Shown one piece after another: positions 20,783-32,356 of a DNA stretch of 64,000 bases. This stretch comes from Nicotiana tabacum (taxonomy: Eukaryota; Streptophyta; Magnoliopsida; Solanales; Solanaceae). The notes beneath the pieces were generated by a model, which saw only the letters and a program-made list of their open reading frames with translations, was not told the origin of the DNA and did not search any database. The position numbers and the translations under genes are program-made. The stretch spans positions 198,668,103-198,732,102 of the forward strand of contig NC_134101.1 in NCBI RefSeq assembly GCF_000715075.1, in the 5' to 3' direction. Each line of letters opens with the position of its first letter. Position 1 is the stretch's first letter.

Positions 20783-23700
20783 TGTCACACCTCCTTTTTC
20801 CGCCCCGCGAGGGTACAAGGAGTTTTTTCCAATTAAAGGACAATCGAAACGGGATTTGTTTATTTATTTCAGAGTCGCCACTTGGGAGATTTAGGGTGTC
20901 ACAAGTCACCAGTTTAATCTCGAATCGAGGAAAAGAATGACTCTGTATTACAGTCCGCGAACCAGAAATCCAGATAAGGAATTCTGTTAACCCGGGAGAA
21001 GGTGTTAGGCATTCCCGAGTTCCGTGGTTCTAGCACGGTCGCTCAACTGTTATATTTGGCTTGACTATCTTATATAATACGTATTGTAAACTTATGTGCA
21101 AATTTAACTTTTAAAAACCGCTTTTATCATTATTTATTTTATACAAAATTGCAACGTCATGAAAATGCATCTCGAGCCACGCCACAACCAGTGCACGCGT
21201 GATTTGTTGACGCATTTTGACTTCGTCAAGATCGTGATTTGGGTTACATAAATGTACACCCGTATTCAAGAAAATAACCTTATTAAATATGCGCCAAAAT
21301 ACTACGCGTTATGATATTATTAGGTAAGACCGTGAATTTTACTAAATCGCCCATCTTGAAATCTAGGTATTTTCCTATATAAAAAAATAAATAAATAAAA
21401 TTGAAGGACTGCAATTTTTTGTATTATTTATATTTGTTTATTTGTTAGCGAGATCCTCCCTTATTTTATGAATACCCTTTAATGACTACATCTTTATTAT
21501 TACTAAGTTTGTCCATAATTATGAAGTCAATCTCTACATACTTAAAAATAACATATTAATTACTAATTCAAAACAAATATTAATGGAAAGTAATATTACT
21601 AAAATGATAATTACGAACAACATGGAATTGCCCAAAAAGTAAAAAAAAAATTATCCCATAGTTGGATTAAAACATATTGTTAGTATGACTTAAGCTTATT
21701 GAAATTAATTATTTACAAATACTGAAAATTAAAAAAAAAAAACTTGATTACTAAACCATATTTCTAAAAGTTAAACAATTTAAACTTAACTAACTTTGTT
21801 TTAATTCACATCATGTCCTAATACTTGATTCGCAAACTAATTCATGTTTTAACTGAAATTAACTACATGATTCCGATTAACTTAATGTTGACAAAAAACC
21901 TTATGAATAAAGAATTAATCAATTTTTGCCAAAACTAATTCAATAACGCCATTTTTTACGTTATTTCTTCTATTTTGATTATTAAACAGTTTTAATTAGT
22001 AATCCGTCTTGAATATATTTCCTAATAATCCGGTTAAGGCGTTATTTAATATATCGCTATAACATGTCTAATTATGCCAAATGACAGTGATTGACAGAAT
22101 AATAATACATGAATAATCTAAATACAATACAAAAAAAATTAAAACTAAATTAAAAATTTAACATTCCGTTCTTCATTTCAGCTTACAAAATGCCAAAATT
22201 ACTGTTGTGTACCTGGCTGGTATTGCCAATATAAGAAGAAGAAAGTCAGCCACGCAGTAATAACAATACAGCACAGCAACAAAAGTCCAATAGCAGTAAC
22301 AACCCAGGAACAGAGTTTGCAAACCGGTGGAGTATTAAACTTAAAACAAAAGCTTCAAGCTTTGATGAAAAGCAATTAATTCTCATTTCAAACAATGAAA
22401 GAAAGCAAAAGATTTTTTTTTTAGTTTTTTTTTTTTGAAAGTTTAAATATTTTTTCTTTCGGAATTTTCTCTCTCTTAAATGTTCAGCCCTCTTTTTTTT
22501 CTCTCTTATTTTCTTTCTGTTCAGATTCGTTCTTTTTCTTCTGTATTCTCTCGTATCTTGTCTATTCTGATTTCAAAACTTCTTATAACCCATCCCATAA
22601 ATCTTTCAATTAATTAAAATCAATACTTTTTCTCTACCCAACCCATTATCTTCCCACTCCTCCCCATTACATTAAATAAACATATCACACCACCCCATTA
22701 TATTTTGTCCCCCATGCCTAACATAAAATAATACAAGATTCCCCCCACTAAATTTTGTCTTGTCCCCCCTTTATATTAAACAACTATATCACAACCCACC
22801 CCATTTCATTTTGTCCCCCATGCTTCATATAAATAATTACAAAATGTACAATTCCTAAACTACCCCTCCGACCCTATTGCAAATTACTATTTTACCCCCG
22901 AAAGTACTATAAATTACCAAACTACCCATCAGCTATAACACATCAATTAATCAAACTTAACCAAAATATAGACAATATGATTAATTTCTAACAATGTTCA
23001 AACAACAAATTTCATGAACATGATTTCTTCAACATTTCAACAACAAATCATATGAACACAAATTGAACAACGAAGAACAACTAAAATTTGATTGAACAAT
23101 ATTTTAGCAACAAAAAATCCTATTTTCGGATTCAACAACAACAACAAACAAGTATATTTAGATTTCTAAATTCAATAATATTGAACTTAAAATCAACTAC
23201 TCTAACAACATTACAACAAACAATTCCTATATTAAACTTAAACAAGATTATGAGACAAATTCAAGAAATAATCATAAATGATAAACAAGAAATCAAACTA
23301 TACAAAATTCGGATTCAAGATCATCCAAACAAAGTATGAACATGAATGAATCTATTTTAACACAACAAACATGACGGATTAAAATGATTAAATCAATATA
23401 TTTCCTTTAACACAACTAAATTCTTTTTAGACAAATAACAAGATCGACGAATAAACAATTATGAACTTAAGCTTGAACTTAACAATATTAACAATTTCTA
23501 ACAATACATAAACACATGAAACAAATTGAAGAAATAGTTAATTAAATTTCAATTTGAATCTAACAAACATCAAACTAACAAATATTCACTTAAACAATAA
23601 TACAAACATGAAATGAATATGAAAACAACTAATTAAACTTCTATTTTGAAATCTGAAAATTAATTTAACAAAGCACATGAACATGAACAAAACCAAAAAT

Positions 23701-25121
23701 CAAATATCTAACCATAGACATGAACAAAACAAACATTCGCCAATTTTAGATTCGAAAAATATCAAAATAAAATACAGACAAAATAAAACTCAAAAAAAAA
23801 AAGATCTACTAACCGAATCGTACAACATACATACGGACTGTTTCGACGACCCTCGACCAAAGCTCGACCACACGACGACGAACGAACTTAAGAAGCCAAC
23901 TGAAGCCGCGCCGAAGCAGCAGCAGCAGTTGTCGCGGCAGAAGTGAAGGAACAAGGTAGCTAGGGAAGAAGACGATGGCGGACAGCAGTAGCTCGGAGGT
24001 GACGCAGAAACTGTGCACGCGTGGGGCTGCTGGAGGTCGACGACGTGACGATGGAATGGAGCAGCAGCTCGGAGCAGATGAAGCTCGGAGAAGATGAAGC
24101 TCGCAGAACAGGAGCAGCTGGTCGACGACGAACTCGACGGAACGGAGCAGCAGCTCGGAGCAGATGAAGCTCGGAGAAGATGAAGCTCGCAGAACAGGAG
24201 CAGCTGGTCGACGACGTCCATGGCGGAACGGGCTGGTCGCGACGGGGTTGTTTGGATGTGACTGAGTTTGGACAACCATGGATGTTGATGGCGAAGCTCA
24301 GAGACGACGGGGATGAAGCGGGCAACGGTGGGTTTCCTAGTTCTTTGGTTGAGGGTTTTCCGGCGATGCAACGGGGAGGTCGACGTGGATGGTGGTGATG
24401 TTGTGTCGAAGGAGACGAAGCTGCTGGAGCTTAGCCATGGCAGCCATGGATGTGTGTTTTAGAGTTTGGAGAAGAAAGAAGCAAAAGTGGGGGGGGGCGG
24501 ATGACTTAGGTCATTTTTAGGGTTTTTTCTTCTTTTTTTTTTTATTTTGTTTGTAAAATAATAGGTGTGTTGGGTTATGGACTGGGTCGACCCAGTTCGA
24601 AATGAACTGGGTTGTAGGGAAGATTGGGCCATTTTTTGGGCCTATGGCTTGAAATCGAAGAAGAGGCCCAATTCCGACTTTCTTTATATTTTCGCTCTCT
24701 TTCTTCTTTTATTTCTCTAAAACTAAATTATAAAAATACTTAAACTATTATTAAGAATTAAATTAAGTTATAAAAGCGCAAATTAACTCCCAATAACAAT
24801 TAACACACAATTAAGTAATAATTAAGCATAAAATTATATATTTGGACATTAAATGCTAAAAATGCAAACGATGCCTATTTTTGTAATTTTAATTTTTGTA
24901 AAACAAATTTAATTATTAATAATTGTAGAATTAAATCCTACATGCAAAATGCGACATATTTTTGTATTTTTTAAATTTAGCAAATAAACACGCACAGACA
25001 AATGCCAATAATTATTCAAAATATAACAAAATATCACAAAATTGCACACCAAAGAAAAATTATTTTATTTTTGAATTTTTTGGGAGTAATTCTCATATAG
25101 GGCAAAAATCACGTGCTTACA
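20783..25121 (-). repeat. Element C LTR, left copy (3' LTR in sense, 4339 bp)
   Basis: On the plus strand it runs from TGTCACACCTCC to ATCACGTGCTTACA and matches 39727-44050 almost base for base with small indels. It contains AT-rich DNA (21300-23800), a GC-rich repeat patch (23876-24420) and a palindrome (24581-24596). An 86-bp direct duplication lies at about 24061-24232. ORFs of 121-193 codons over the GC-rich patch are Ser/Cys-rich and compositional. A possible TATA-like AATATAAAG lies on the minus strand near 24684-24692, not verified. Confidence 0.94.
24581..24611. repeat. Palindrome and nested hairpin in Element C LTR
   Basis: ACTGGGTCGACCCAGT is a perfect 16-bp palindrome (24581-24596). 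It overlaps a second inverted repeat, CCCAGTTC-gaaat-GAACTGGG (24591-24611), so two alternative hairpins share an arm. The right LTR has the same palindrome at 43517-43532, but its second arm is altered (ggactggg). Confidence 0.75.
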
Positions 25122-25139
25122 GCTGCCCCTCTTTGCCCG
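25122..25139 (-). promoter_or_regulatory. Polypurine tract of Element C
   Basis: In sense it reads CGGGCAAAGAGGGGCAGC, directly before the LTR start TGTAAGCACGTG. It is identical to the Element B tract at 16259-16276. Confidence 0.85.
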
Positions 25140-25235
25140 AAGACACGAAGGGTTTTCGTGCAAAGATAAAGCGAGCGATTTTTGCCCATCCGAGTACTCC
25201 GTGTGAAGCATTTTTTATTTTTTTTTTGAAAAAGA

Positions 25236-25310
25236 TTTGACCGAACCTTTGCTTCAAAGGTTTCCTACATATCCTGGGCTAAACAGGAATCAGGTCAATG
25301 TAGTTTGGGA
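25236..25310 (-). repeat. Inter-ORF module before the polypurine tract, Element C
   Basis: In sense: AACTACATTGACCTGATTCC...GATATGTAGGAAACCT...GGTTCGGTCAAATC. It is the counterpart of Element B 16095-16168. No gene is seen between it and the tandem array (25311-25620), where odd phrases such as tgctggggattcc occur. Confidence 0.65.
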
Positions 25311-25619
25311 AGTTTTGGTAGCTGGAACTACCGTGGGACTGCAATGTTACTGTTGTTGCATGCTATTACCATTGCTTACCGATCTCCTTGTTACACCATG
25401 CTTAAAAGAAAACAAGAAGCTAGGCTAGAGTACAATTTGTTTTTGTTGCCTTGCTTCCTTGTCTGCTTGCATTTCTTCCGGTGCTTTTCTTCTTTTGACA
25501 CATGTACTTGAGTTTGTACTGTGACCTCTTGTTGCAACCTTCTGTTTCCCGGTGCCGGGGAATTTTGTTGTTTCCTGCTGGGGATTCCTATTGTAACCCT
25601 CTATTTTATTGTCCTCTGA

Positions 25620-26335
25620 CTTGATCTTGAAATGTATGCCTCTGTTCTATGGGCGGGCTCCCAACTTCAATACTTGAAATTAAAGACTGAATGTATTCCT
25701 CTGTTATATGGGCGGGCTCCCAACTTCAACACTTGAAAATTAAAGACTGAAATGTATGCCTCTGTTATCTGGGCGGGCTCCCAACTTCAACGCTTGAAAT
25801 ATAAAGACTGAAATGTATGCCTCTGTTATCTGGGCGGGCTCCCAACTTCAACGCTTGAAATATAAAGACTGAAATGTATGCCTCTGTTATCTGGGCGGGC
25901 TCCCAACTTCAACGCTTGAAATGTAAAGACTGAAATGTATGCCTCTGTTATCTGGGCGGGCTCCCAACTTCAATGCTTGAAATGTAAAGACTGAAATGTA
26001 TGCCTCTGTTATCTGGGCGGGCTCCCAACTTCAATGCTTGAAATGAAAAGACTGAAATGTATTCCTCTGTTATCTGGGCGGGCTCCCAACTTCAACTCTT
26101 GAAATGTAAAGACTGAATGTATGCCTCTGTTATCTGGGCGGGCTCCCAACTTCAATGCTTGAAATGAAAAGACTGAAATGTATGCCTCTGTTATCTGGGC
26201 GGGCTCCCAACTTCAATGCTTGAAATGAAAAGACTGAAATGTATTCCTCTGTTATCTGGGCGGGCTACCAACTTCAACTCTTGAAATGTAAAGACTGAAA
26301 TGTATGCCTCTGTTATCTGGGCAGGCTCCCAATTG
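25620..26335 (-). repeat. Tandem repeat array 1 in Element C 3' region
   Basis: About 12 units of 61-63 bp, each with GCCTCTGTTATCTGGGCGGG then CTCCCAACTTCAA on the plus strand. Units are highly similar to each other (often only 1-4 differences), which suggests recent amplification. The period is not a multiple of three, so no frame stays open. Confidence 0.92.
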
Positions 26336-27140
26336 CTAACTTTGAAATGGAATATCTCTATTCTCCAGGCAGACTTCTGACTTTTAAAATTTAAACTATG
26401 TGTCTCTGTTCTTCAGGCGGACTCCTGACATCAAACTTGAAAAGTATGTCTCTGTTCTCCAGGCGGACTCCTGACTTTTAAAATTTAAGCTGTATGTCTC
26501 CGTTCTTCAGGCGGACTCCTGACGTCAAACTTGAAAAGTACGTCTCTGTTCTCCAGGCGGACTCCTGATTGCTAAATTTGAAATGAATGTCTCTATTCTC
26601 CAGGCGGACTCCTGATTTTTGAAATTTAAACTGTATGTCTCCGTTCTTCAGGCGGACTCCTGACGTCAAACTTGAAAAGTATGTCTCTGTTCTCCAGGCG
26701 GACTCCTGATTGCTAAATTTGAAATTGAATGTCTCTATTCTCCAGGCGGACTCCTGACTTTTAAAATTTAAACTGTATGTCTCCGTTCTTCAGGTGGACT
26801 CCTGACGTCAAACTTGAAAAATACGTCTCTGTTCTCCAGGCGGACTCTTGACTGCTAAATTTGAAATGAATGTCTCTATTCTCCAGGCGGACTCCTGATT
26901 TTTGAAATTTAAACTGTATGTCTCCGTTCTTCAGGCGAACTCCTGACGTCAAACTTGAAAAGTATGTCTCTGTTCTCCAGGCGGACTCCTGATTGCTAAA
27001 TTTGAAATTGAATGTCTCTATTCTCCAGGCGGACTCCTGACTTTTAAAATTTAAACTGTATATCTTCGTTCTTCAGGTGGACTCCTGACGTCAAACTTGA
27101 AAAATACATCTCTGTTCTCCAGGCGGACTCCTGACAACTT
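26336..27140 (-). repeat. Tandem repeat array 2 in Element C, with higher-order structure
   Basis: About 15 shorter units (roughly 50-60 bp) carry TCTCCAGGCGGACTCCTGA on the plus strand, with three or more spacer types between cores. The spacer order repeats at about 283 bp (compare 26478-26669 with 26761-26952), so the array has a higher-order period. In sense the core CCGCCTGGAGAACA matches Element B's array. Confidence 0.88.
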
Positions 27141-28327
27141 GCATTTTATCCTGATTAGTGCTTGTTTTTCCCTCCTGGAGAATTCCTCTTCAACAAATAA
27201 CTTTTCTCCCCCTGCTCAATCAACGAAAATTTTGTCAGTTTAAAACGGTGGTTAGTTGATGGCATTCTTGCTGAAAAATCCTTCCACTGCCTTGCTTTGT
27301 GTTGACTAATTTCCACGCACTGACCCTGAACCGCTTGACTTTCTGACCAACTTTTAAATTTTCCAACCTCTGGCGACCTAAATGTTTTACACCCCTACTG
27401 TTATTTCACTTTTCTGACCTTTTTGTTTGAGCTTTCACCTTTCCCACGACATTCCCCAATCATTTCACCGATGAAACTTCCGTTAATTCCCTGTATTCCA
27501 CTTGACATCAAGTTATTTTTGACATGCTCTGACCACGTTGTGCTTTACAATTCTAGAAGCTGGTAGTGAATTTTGAAGTCCTTTCTGCTTGCATTGAACA
27601 AAACTGGCACTGAAACATCTCAGCTAGATAAAACCCTCAAAAGAAAATGAAATGCCATGATTCTTGAGTTAAGGATAAGAAGAATCCAAAACCAGATGAC
27701 TGTTTGCAAAGAGAAGGAAAAGAAACTTATCTAAGCGAGACAAACTAGTACCAATGGTCATGACATGCATTTTGGATTAATCAGCCCAATTTGTCCAACC
27801 AAACAAACTCTCAATTGTCGTACCTCATTGCCCAGAATTTCCATCACTTGTTTGATTTATCCAGACCTTAACCTTGTTTCCCTGCGGTACCGCAAAACGG
27901 TTTCTATCAACAGACCTTTCTCAGTTTTTCATTTCTTATCTCACCTTCGACTTGAGGTGCCCGTAAAGGTTTTCACCAACAAGACTCTCTCATTTATTTT
28001 TCTCTCGGCTCCCGTCGCCTTATGGTGCCCGTGAGGGTTTTCACCCATAAGACTCTCTCATTTATTTTTGTTCTTCTTGCTCGAACCAGAGTGTTGCCCC
28101 TGTCGTGGGTTATTCCTACATGTTCATCTTGGCATTTCTCAAAACTTATCATAAGGTCTTTCTTTGGTCCGTAATGTAGGCTTTTGGATTGATTTAGAAA
28201 GAAAGGTATAAAAGGCTCAAAACAATTCAAATGGGTTCAAATTACAACTTTCGGAATCCCACTTTCATAACAATCACCACTTCTGCCCCAGTTTCTTGCT
28301 TGGGGATTTTTGGATTTCTATTTGGTA
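27141..28327 (-). other. Element C 3' spacer
   Basis: No gene is seen. Two to three imperfect direct repeats lie at about 27880-28075 (cores tgcccgt-a-gggttttcacc followed by aagactctctcatttattttt), with equivalents in Element B near 13720-13840. A segment at 27763-27790 (atgcattttggattaatcagc) is also shared with B. The short ORFs here are incidental. Confidence 0.65.
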
Positions 28328-28390
28328 TGACTGAACCTCGGAGTAAGGCCGCCTACATACCCTTTCGGGATCAAGTCAAACGTAGTTCAT
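28328..28390 (-). repeat. Inter-ORF module after integrase, Element C
   Basis: In sense: GAACTACGTTTGACTTGATCCC...GTATGTAGGCGGCCTTACTCCGAGGTTCAGTC. In the sense direction it follows a long purine tract (28410-28540, pyrimidine on the plus strand), as in Element B (13308-13372 then 13389-13448). Confidence 0.7.
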
Positions 28391-28709
28391 TTCATAGAGA
28401 CTACGTTGTTATGTTTCTCTTCTTTCCCTTTTTTTTCTTCACTTTTCTTTCCTTTCTTTTTCTTCTTTTCTTTTTCTTTTTCTTTTCTTCTTCTTTTTTT
28501 CTTTTCTTTTCTTTCCTTCTTTTCTTTATGTTCGGCACTTGTGTTCTCTGATAGTGCCGCTGATTCCGAAAGAGGTGTATGAAAAATAAGTAGGGCTCGA
28601 AGGGGATAACAAGGGATAAAAGTGTTTGAATAGCAGAACAAAATGCCTTCATCATTTCAATCTTTAAGATATGCCAAATACGAACAGATACATTCAGAAA
28701 ATAAAGAAA

Positions 28710-29873
28710 TCATACATAATATCTCTTGACCGCATCGGAATTGATGGTCATTTCTACACATTTTCCTTCCACATCTGTCAAATACAATGCTCCATTAGAC
28801 AACACTCTGGTTACTACAAATGGTCCCTGCCAGTTTGGAGCAAATTTTCCTTTTACCTCAGCCCAATGAGGCAAGATCTGCCTCAGTACTAATTGCCCGA
28901 CTTCAAATTTCCTTGGACGCACTTTTTTGTTGTATGCTTTTGCCATTCTTCGTTGGTACAGTTGGCCATGACACACTGATGCCAATCTTTTCTTATCGAT
29001 CAAACTCAACTGCTCAAGACGGCTTTTCACCCATTCATCATCATCGATCTCAGCCTCTGCAATGATTCGCAGAGATGGGATTTCCACTTCTGCGGGTATT
29101 ACTGCCTCGGTACCGTATACCAATGAGTAAGGAGTCGCCCCTACCGAGGTACGCACGGTGGTGCGATATCCTAACAATGCAAAAGACAATTTCTCGTGCC
29201 ATTGTCTAGATCCTTCAACCATCTTTCGGAGTATTTTCTTTATGTTCTTATTGGCCGCTTCAACCGCACCATTTGCCTTGGGACGGTACGGAGTAGAGTG
29301 CCTGTGAGCAATCTTAAACTGCTCACATGTCTCCTTCATCAAATGACTATTAAGATTAGCCCCATTATCTGTGATGATTACCTTTGGGATCCCAAACCGA
29401 CAGATGATATTTGCATGCACGAAGTCAACTACAGCCTTCTTGGTCACAGACTTGAATGTCTTCGCTTCCACCCATTTGGTAAAATAATCTATAGCTACCA
29501 AGATAAACCTGTGCCCATTTGATGCTGTTGGATCAATTGGCCCAATAACATCCATGCCCCATGCAACAAAAGGCCATGGCGCGGACATCGTATGTAATTC
29601 TGATGGTGGAGCATGAATCAAATCTCCATGTATTTGTCATTGATGACACTTACGCACAAAACTGATACAATCTCGCTCCATCGTGAGCCAATAATAACCT
29701 GCTCGGAGAATCTTCTTTGCTAGAACATACCTATTCATATGCGGTCCGCAAACTCCGGAATGCACCTCAGTCATGATAGTTGTAGCTTGCCGTGCATCTA
29801 TACATCTCAACAAACCAAGCTCTGACGTTCTTTTGTACAGTACTCCCCCACTAAGGAAAAACCCACTTGCCAA
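28710..29873 (-). pseudogene. Element C integrase (one stop in the zinc domain)
   Basis: The N-terminal zinc domain (29873-29637: TEVHSGVCGPHMN, CISFVRKCHQ) ends in TGA exactly where the second Cys of the final CxxC should be. A continuous 303-residue frame (29621-28710) then holds the core: WGMDVIGPIDPTASNGHRF, IDYFTKWVEAK, IITDNGANLNSHL and the Glu in NGAVEAANKNIKK. It also holds GTEAVIPAEVEIPS and a C-terminal domain WQGPFVVTRVLSNGALYLTD ending RYYV. The core is intact over its full length; only the zinc-domain stop breaks it. It would insert the element into chromosomes. Confidence 0.93.
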
Positions 29874-29959
29874 CCGTCGAATTGTTCTTTTCTGATCACT
29901 GGTGGCCTGCGTTGGATATACTCCCGCTTTGATGTACTCTTTGATATCATGGAACTACG

Positions 29960-32184
29960 GCTCTCCATCGATTTCCTCTTCTATCATATTACAGTAAGCA
30001 TGCTGATCATGGACTTGAATCTGCAATGGATCAACATAGGCCTTATCTGGATGGTGCAACATTGATGCCAAAGTAGCCAAAGCGTCAGCAACCTCATTAT
30101 GAATCCTTGGAATGTGTCTGAATTCTATGGCCTAAAAACGCTGGCAAAGCTCATGCAGACACTGCCGATACGGTATAAGCTTCAAGTCTCGTGTTTCCCA
30201 TTCCCCTTTAATCTGGTGTACCAGTAAGTCTGAGACACCCATGACCAAGACTTCCCGACACCCATATCCACACCTAATCTCAATCCCAATATACACGCCT
30301 CATATTCTGCCATGTTGTTTGTACAGTAGAAACGAAGTCGAGCTGTAACGAGGTAATGCTGACCTGTTTCCGAAATAAGTACCGCACTTATTCCTACGCC
30401 TTTCATATTGGCGGCCCCATCAAAGAAAGTTTCCATCCCGACTTCTCAGCTTGTTCTAATTCTTCAATGTGCATTACCTCTTCATCAGGGAAATAATTTT
30501 CAAAGGCTCATAATCTTCATCAACGGGGTTCTCAGCCAAGTGATCGGCTAATGCCTGTGCTTTCATGGCAGTCCGTGTCACATAGACAATGTCGAACTCT
30601 GTAAGTAAGATCTGCCACTTTGCAAGCCTTCCTATGGGCATGGGTTTCTGAAAAATATACTTCAACGGGTCCAAGCGAGATATAAGGTAAGTGGTGTAAG
30701 ATGACAAGTAATGTTTCAATTTCTGTGCCACCCAAGTTAGGGCACAACATGTCCTTTCCAGATGAGTATACTTGACCTCGTAAGATGTGAACTTCTTACT
30801 GAGATAGTAGATAGCCTGCTCCTTTCTGCCTGTAACATCATGCTGCCCCAGTACACAGCCGAATGAACTATCCACAACTGTCAGATATAGAATCAAAGGC
30901 CTCTCTGGTTCTGGTGGGACCAACACGGGTGGGTTTGACAAATACCCCTTTATCTTATCAAAAGCCTCCTGGCATTCATCAGTCCATTTGACCGCGGCAT
31001 CTTTCTTTAACAATTTGAAAATTGGTTCACACGTTGCCGTGAGCTGAGCAATGAACCTGCTGATATAGTTCAGTCTTCCCAACAAACTCATCACCTCGGT
31101 TTTGTTTCTTGGAGGTGGCAACTCCTGAATAGCTTTGATCTTTGACGGGTCTAATTCAATACCCCTCCGGCTAACTATAAATCCCAACAACTTCCCAGAT
31201 GGCACCCCGAAAGCACATTTCGCAGGATTGAGCTTAAGATTGTACCTGCGAAGCCTTTGAAAGAATTTTCTCAAATCTCTGACATGGTCGGATTGCTGTC
31301 TAGACTTCACGATCACATCATCCACGTATACCTCGATTTCTTTATGTATCATATCATGGAAGATAGTTGTCATGGACCTCATATAAGTTGCCCCAGCATT
31401 TTTCAAACCAAACGGCATGACCCGATAACAATACGTTCCCCACAGCGTGATGAATGCCGTCTTTTCTGCATCTTCCTTGTCCATTAGAATCTGATGATAA
31501 CCCGCATAACAATCCACAAAAGAGCCAATATCATGTTTGGCACAATTGTCGATCAGTATATGGATGTTGGGCAGTGGGAAAATATATTTTGGGCTTGCCT
31601 TGTTAAGGTCTCGATAATCGACGCACACCCTGGTCTTGCCATCTTTCTTTGGCACATGCACGACATTGGCTAACCAAGTGGGGTACCGTGTAACCTGAAT
31701 GACCCTTGCCTCAAACTGCTTGGTGATCTCTTCTTTGATCTTCACACTTATGTCTGTTTTGAACTTTCTCAACTTCTGCTTGACATGGAGGAGTGCTGGA
31801 TCAGTGGGCAATTTATGAACCACCAAATCGGTGCTTAGACCCGGCATATCATCATATGACCATGCAAAAACGTCTTTGTACTCATGCAATACTTTAATTA
31901 TCTCCTCCTTGAGTTGTGGCTCCAAATGAACACTTATTTTAGTTTCCCGTACATTGTCTTGGTCCCCTAGATTAACTGCTTCTGTGTCATTTAGGTTAGG
32001 TTTGGGTTTTTCTTCAAAGTGACTTAATTCTTTACTAATTTCCTCATAAGCTTCATCATTATTACAATCCACCTCATCATCACACTCGATCTCTTGTATT
32101 ATTACTTCTGAACTAGATTGGCTTTTAAAACTGGGCCGAAGATTCCTCATGCATGTCATGTCATTGATATCAGCATAGAAAGAA
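29960..32184 (-). pseudogene. Element C reverse transcriptase and RNase H
   Basis: An open frame of 572 codons (32192-30474, of which 32192-32185 belongs to the intron) carries an acidic linker, then RT. Motifs are KDGKTRVCVDYRDLNKASPK, SFVDCYAGYHQILMD, YRVMPFGLKNAGATYMR, catalytic YVDDVIVKS and LGFIVSRRGIELDPSKI. The connection domain follows (WTDECQEAFDKIK, IYYLSKKFTSYEVKYTHLE). RNase H starts after a frameshift near 30480 (FFDGAANMKGVGI, NNMAEYEACILGLRL at 30436-30182). It then shifts frame again near 30240 (VSDLLVHQIKGEWETR, NEVADALATLASML). The RT itself is undamaged and the RNase H is broken. Confidence 0.92.
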
Positions 32185-32356
32185 CTGTACAAAGAAAAGA
32201 AAAGAAAATGGAAAGAGAATTAGGGACGAAGAAAATTGCATTTCATAAAACGTAAAGACAACAATGTTTTAACTCATCCAAATGGACGGAACATAACAAC
32301 TGGATTACAAACCCTGGAATAATCCAGGTGACAAAAAGGAAAACAAAACCCACTAC
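32185..32356 (-). other. Predicted intron between protease and RT, Element C
   Basis: The donor is TCGTG^GTAGTG. The acceptor has a tract of T/C (ttttcttttcttttctttgtacag). Removing these 172 bases joins the two leftover bases (TG) to the T after the acceptor, keeps the frame open and skips the stop TAG of the protease frame at 32353-32355. Element B has the same structure. This matches the spliced gag-pro/pol arrangement known for Ogre elements. It is predicted only from sequence. Confidence 0.8.

Noticed and set aside
23790..24371. Minus-strand ORFs of 121-193 codons in the Element C LTR, also at 42691-43225
   Set aside because: All minus frames over this GC-rich patch are open because of CAG/GAG-like repeats. 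The products are Ser/Cys/Leu-rich with no domain and lie inside an LTR.
25620..27140. CRISPR-like array
   Set aside because: Units are simple tandem repeats in a plant retrotransposon 3' region. Spacers are not unique and no cas genes exist.
28387..28655. Two Lys/Glu-rich minus ORFs in Element C
   Set aside because: Both read the same purine tract in different frames, which marks low complexity rather than a protein.
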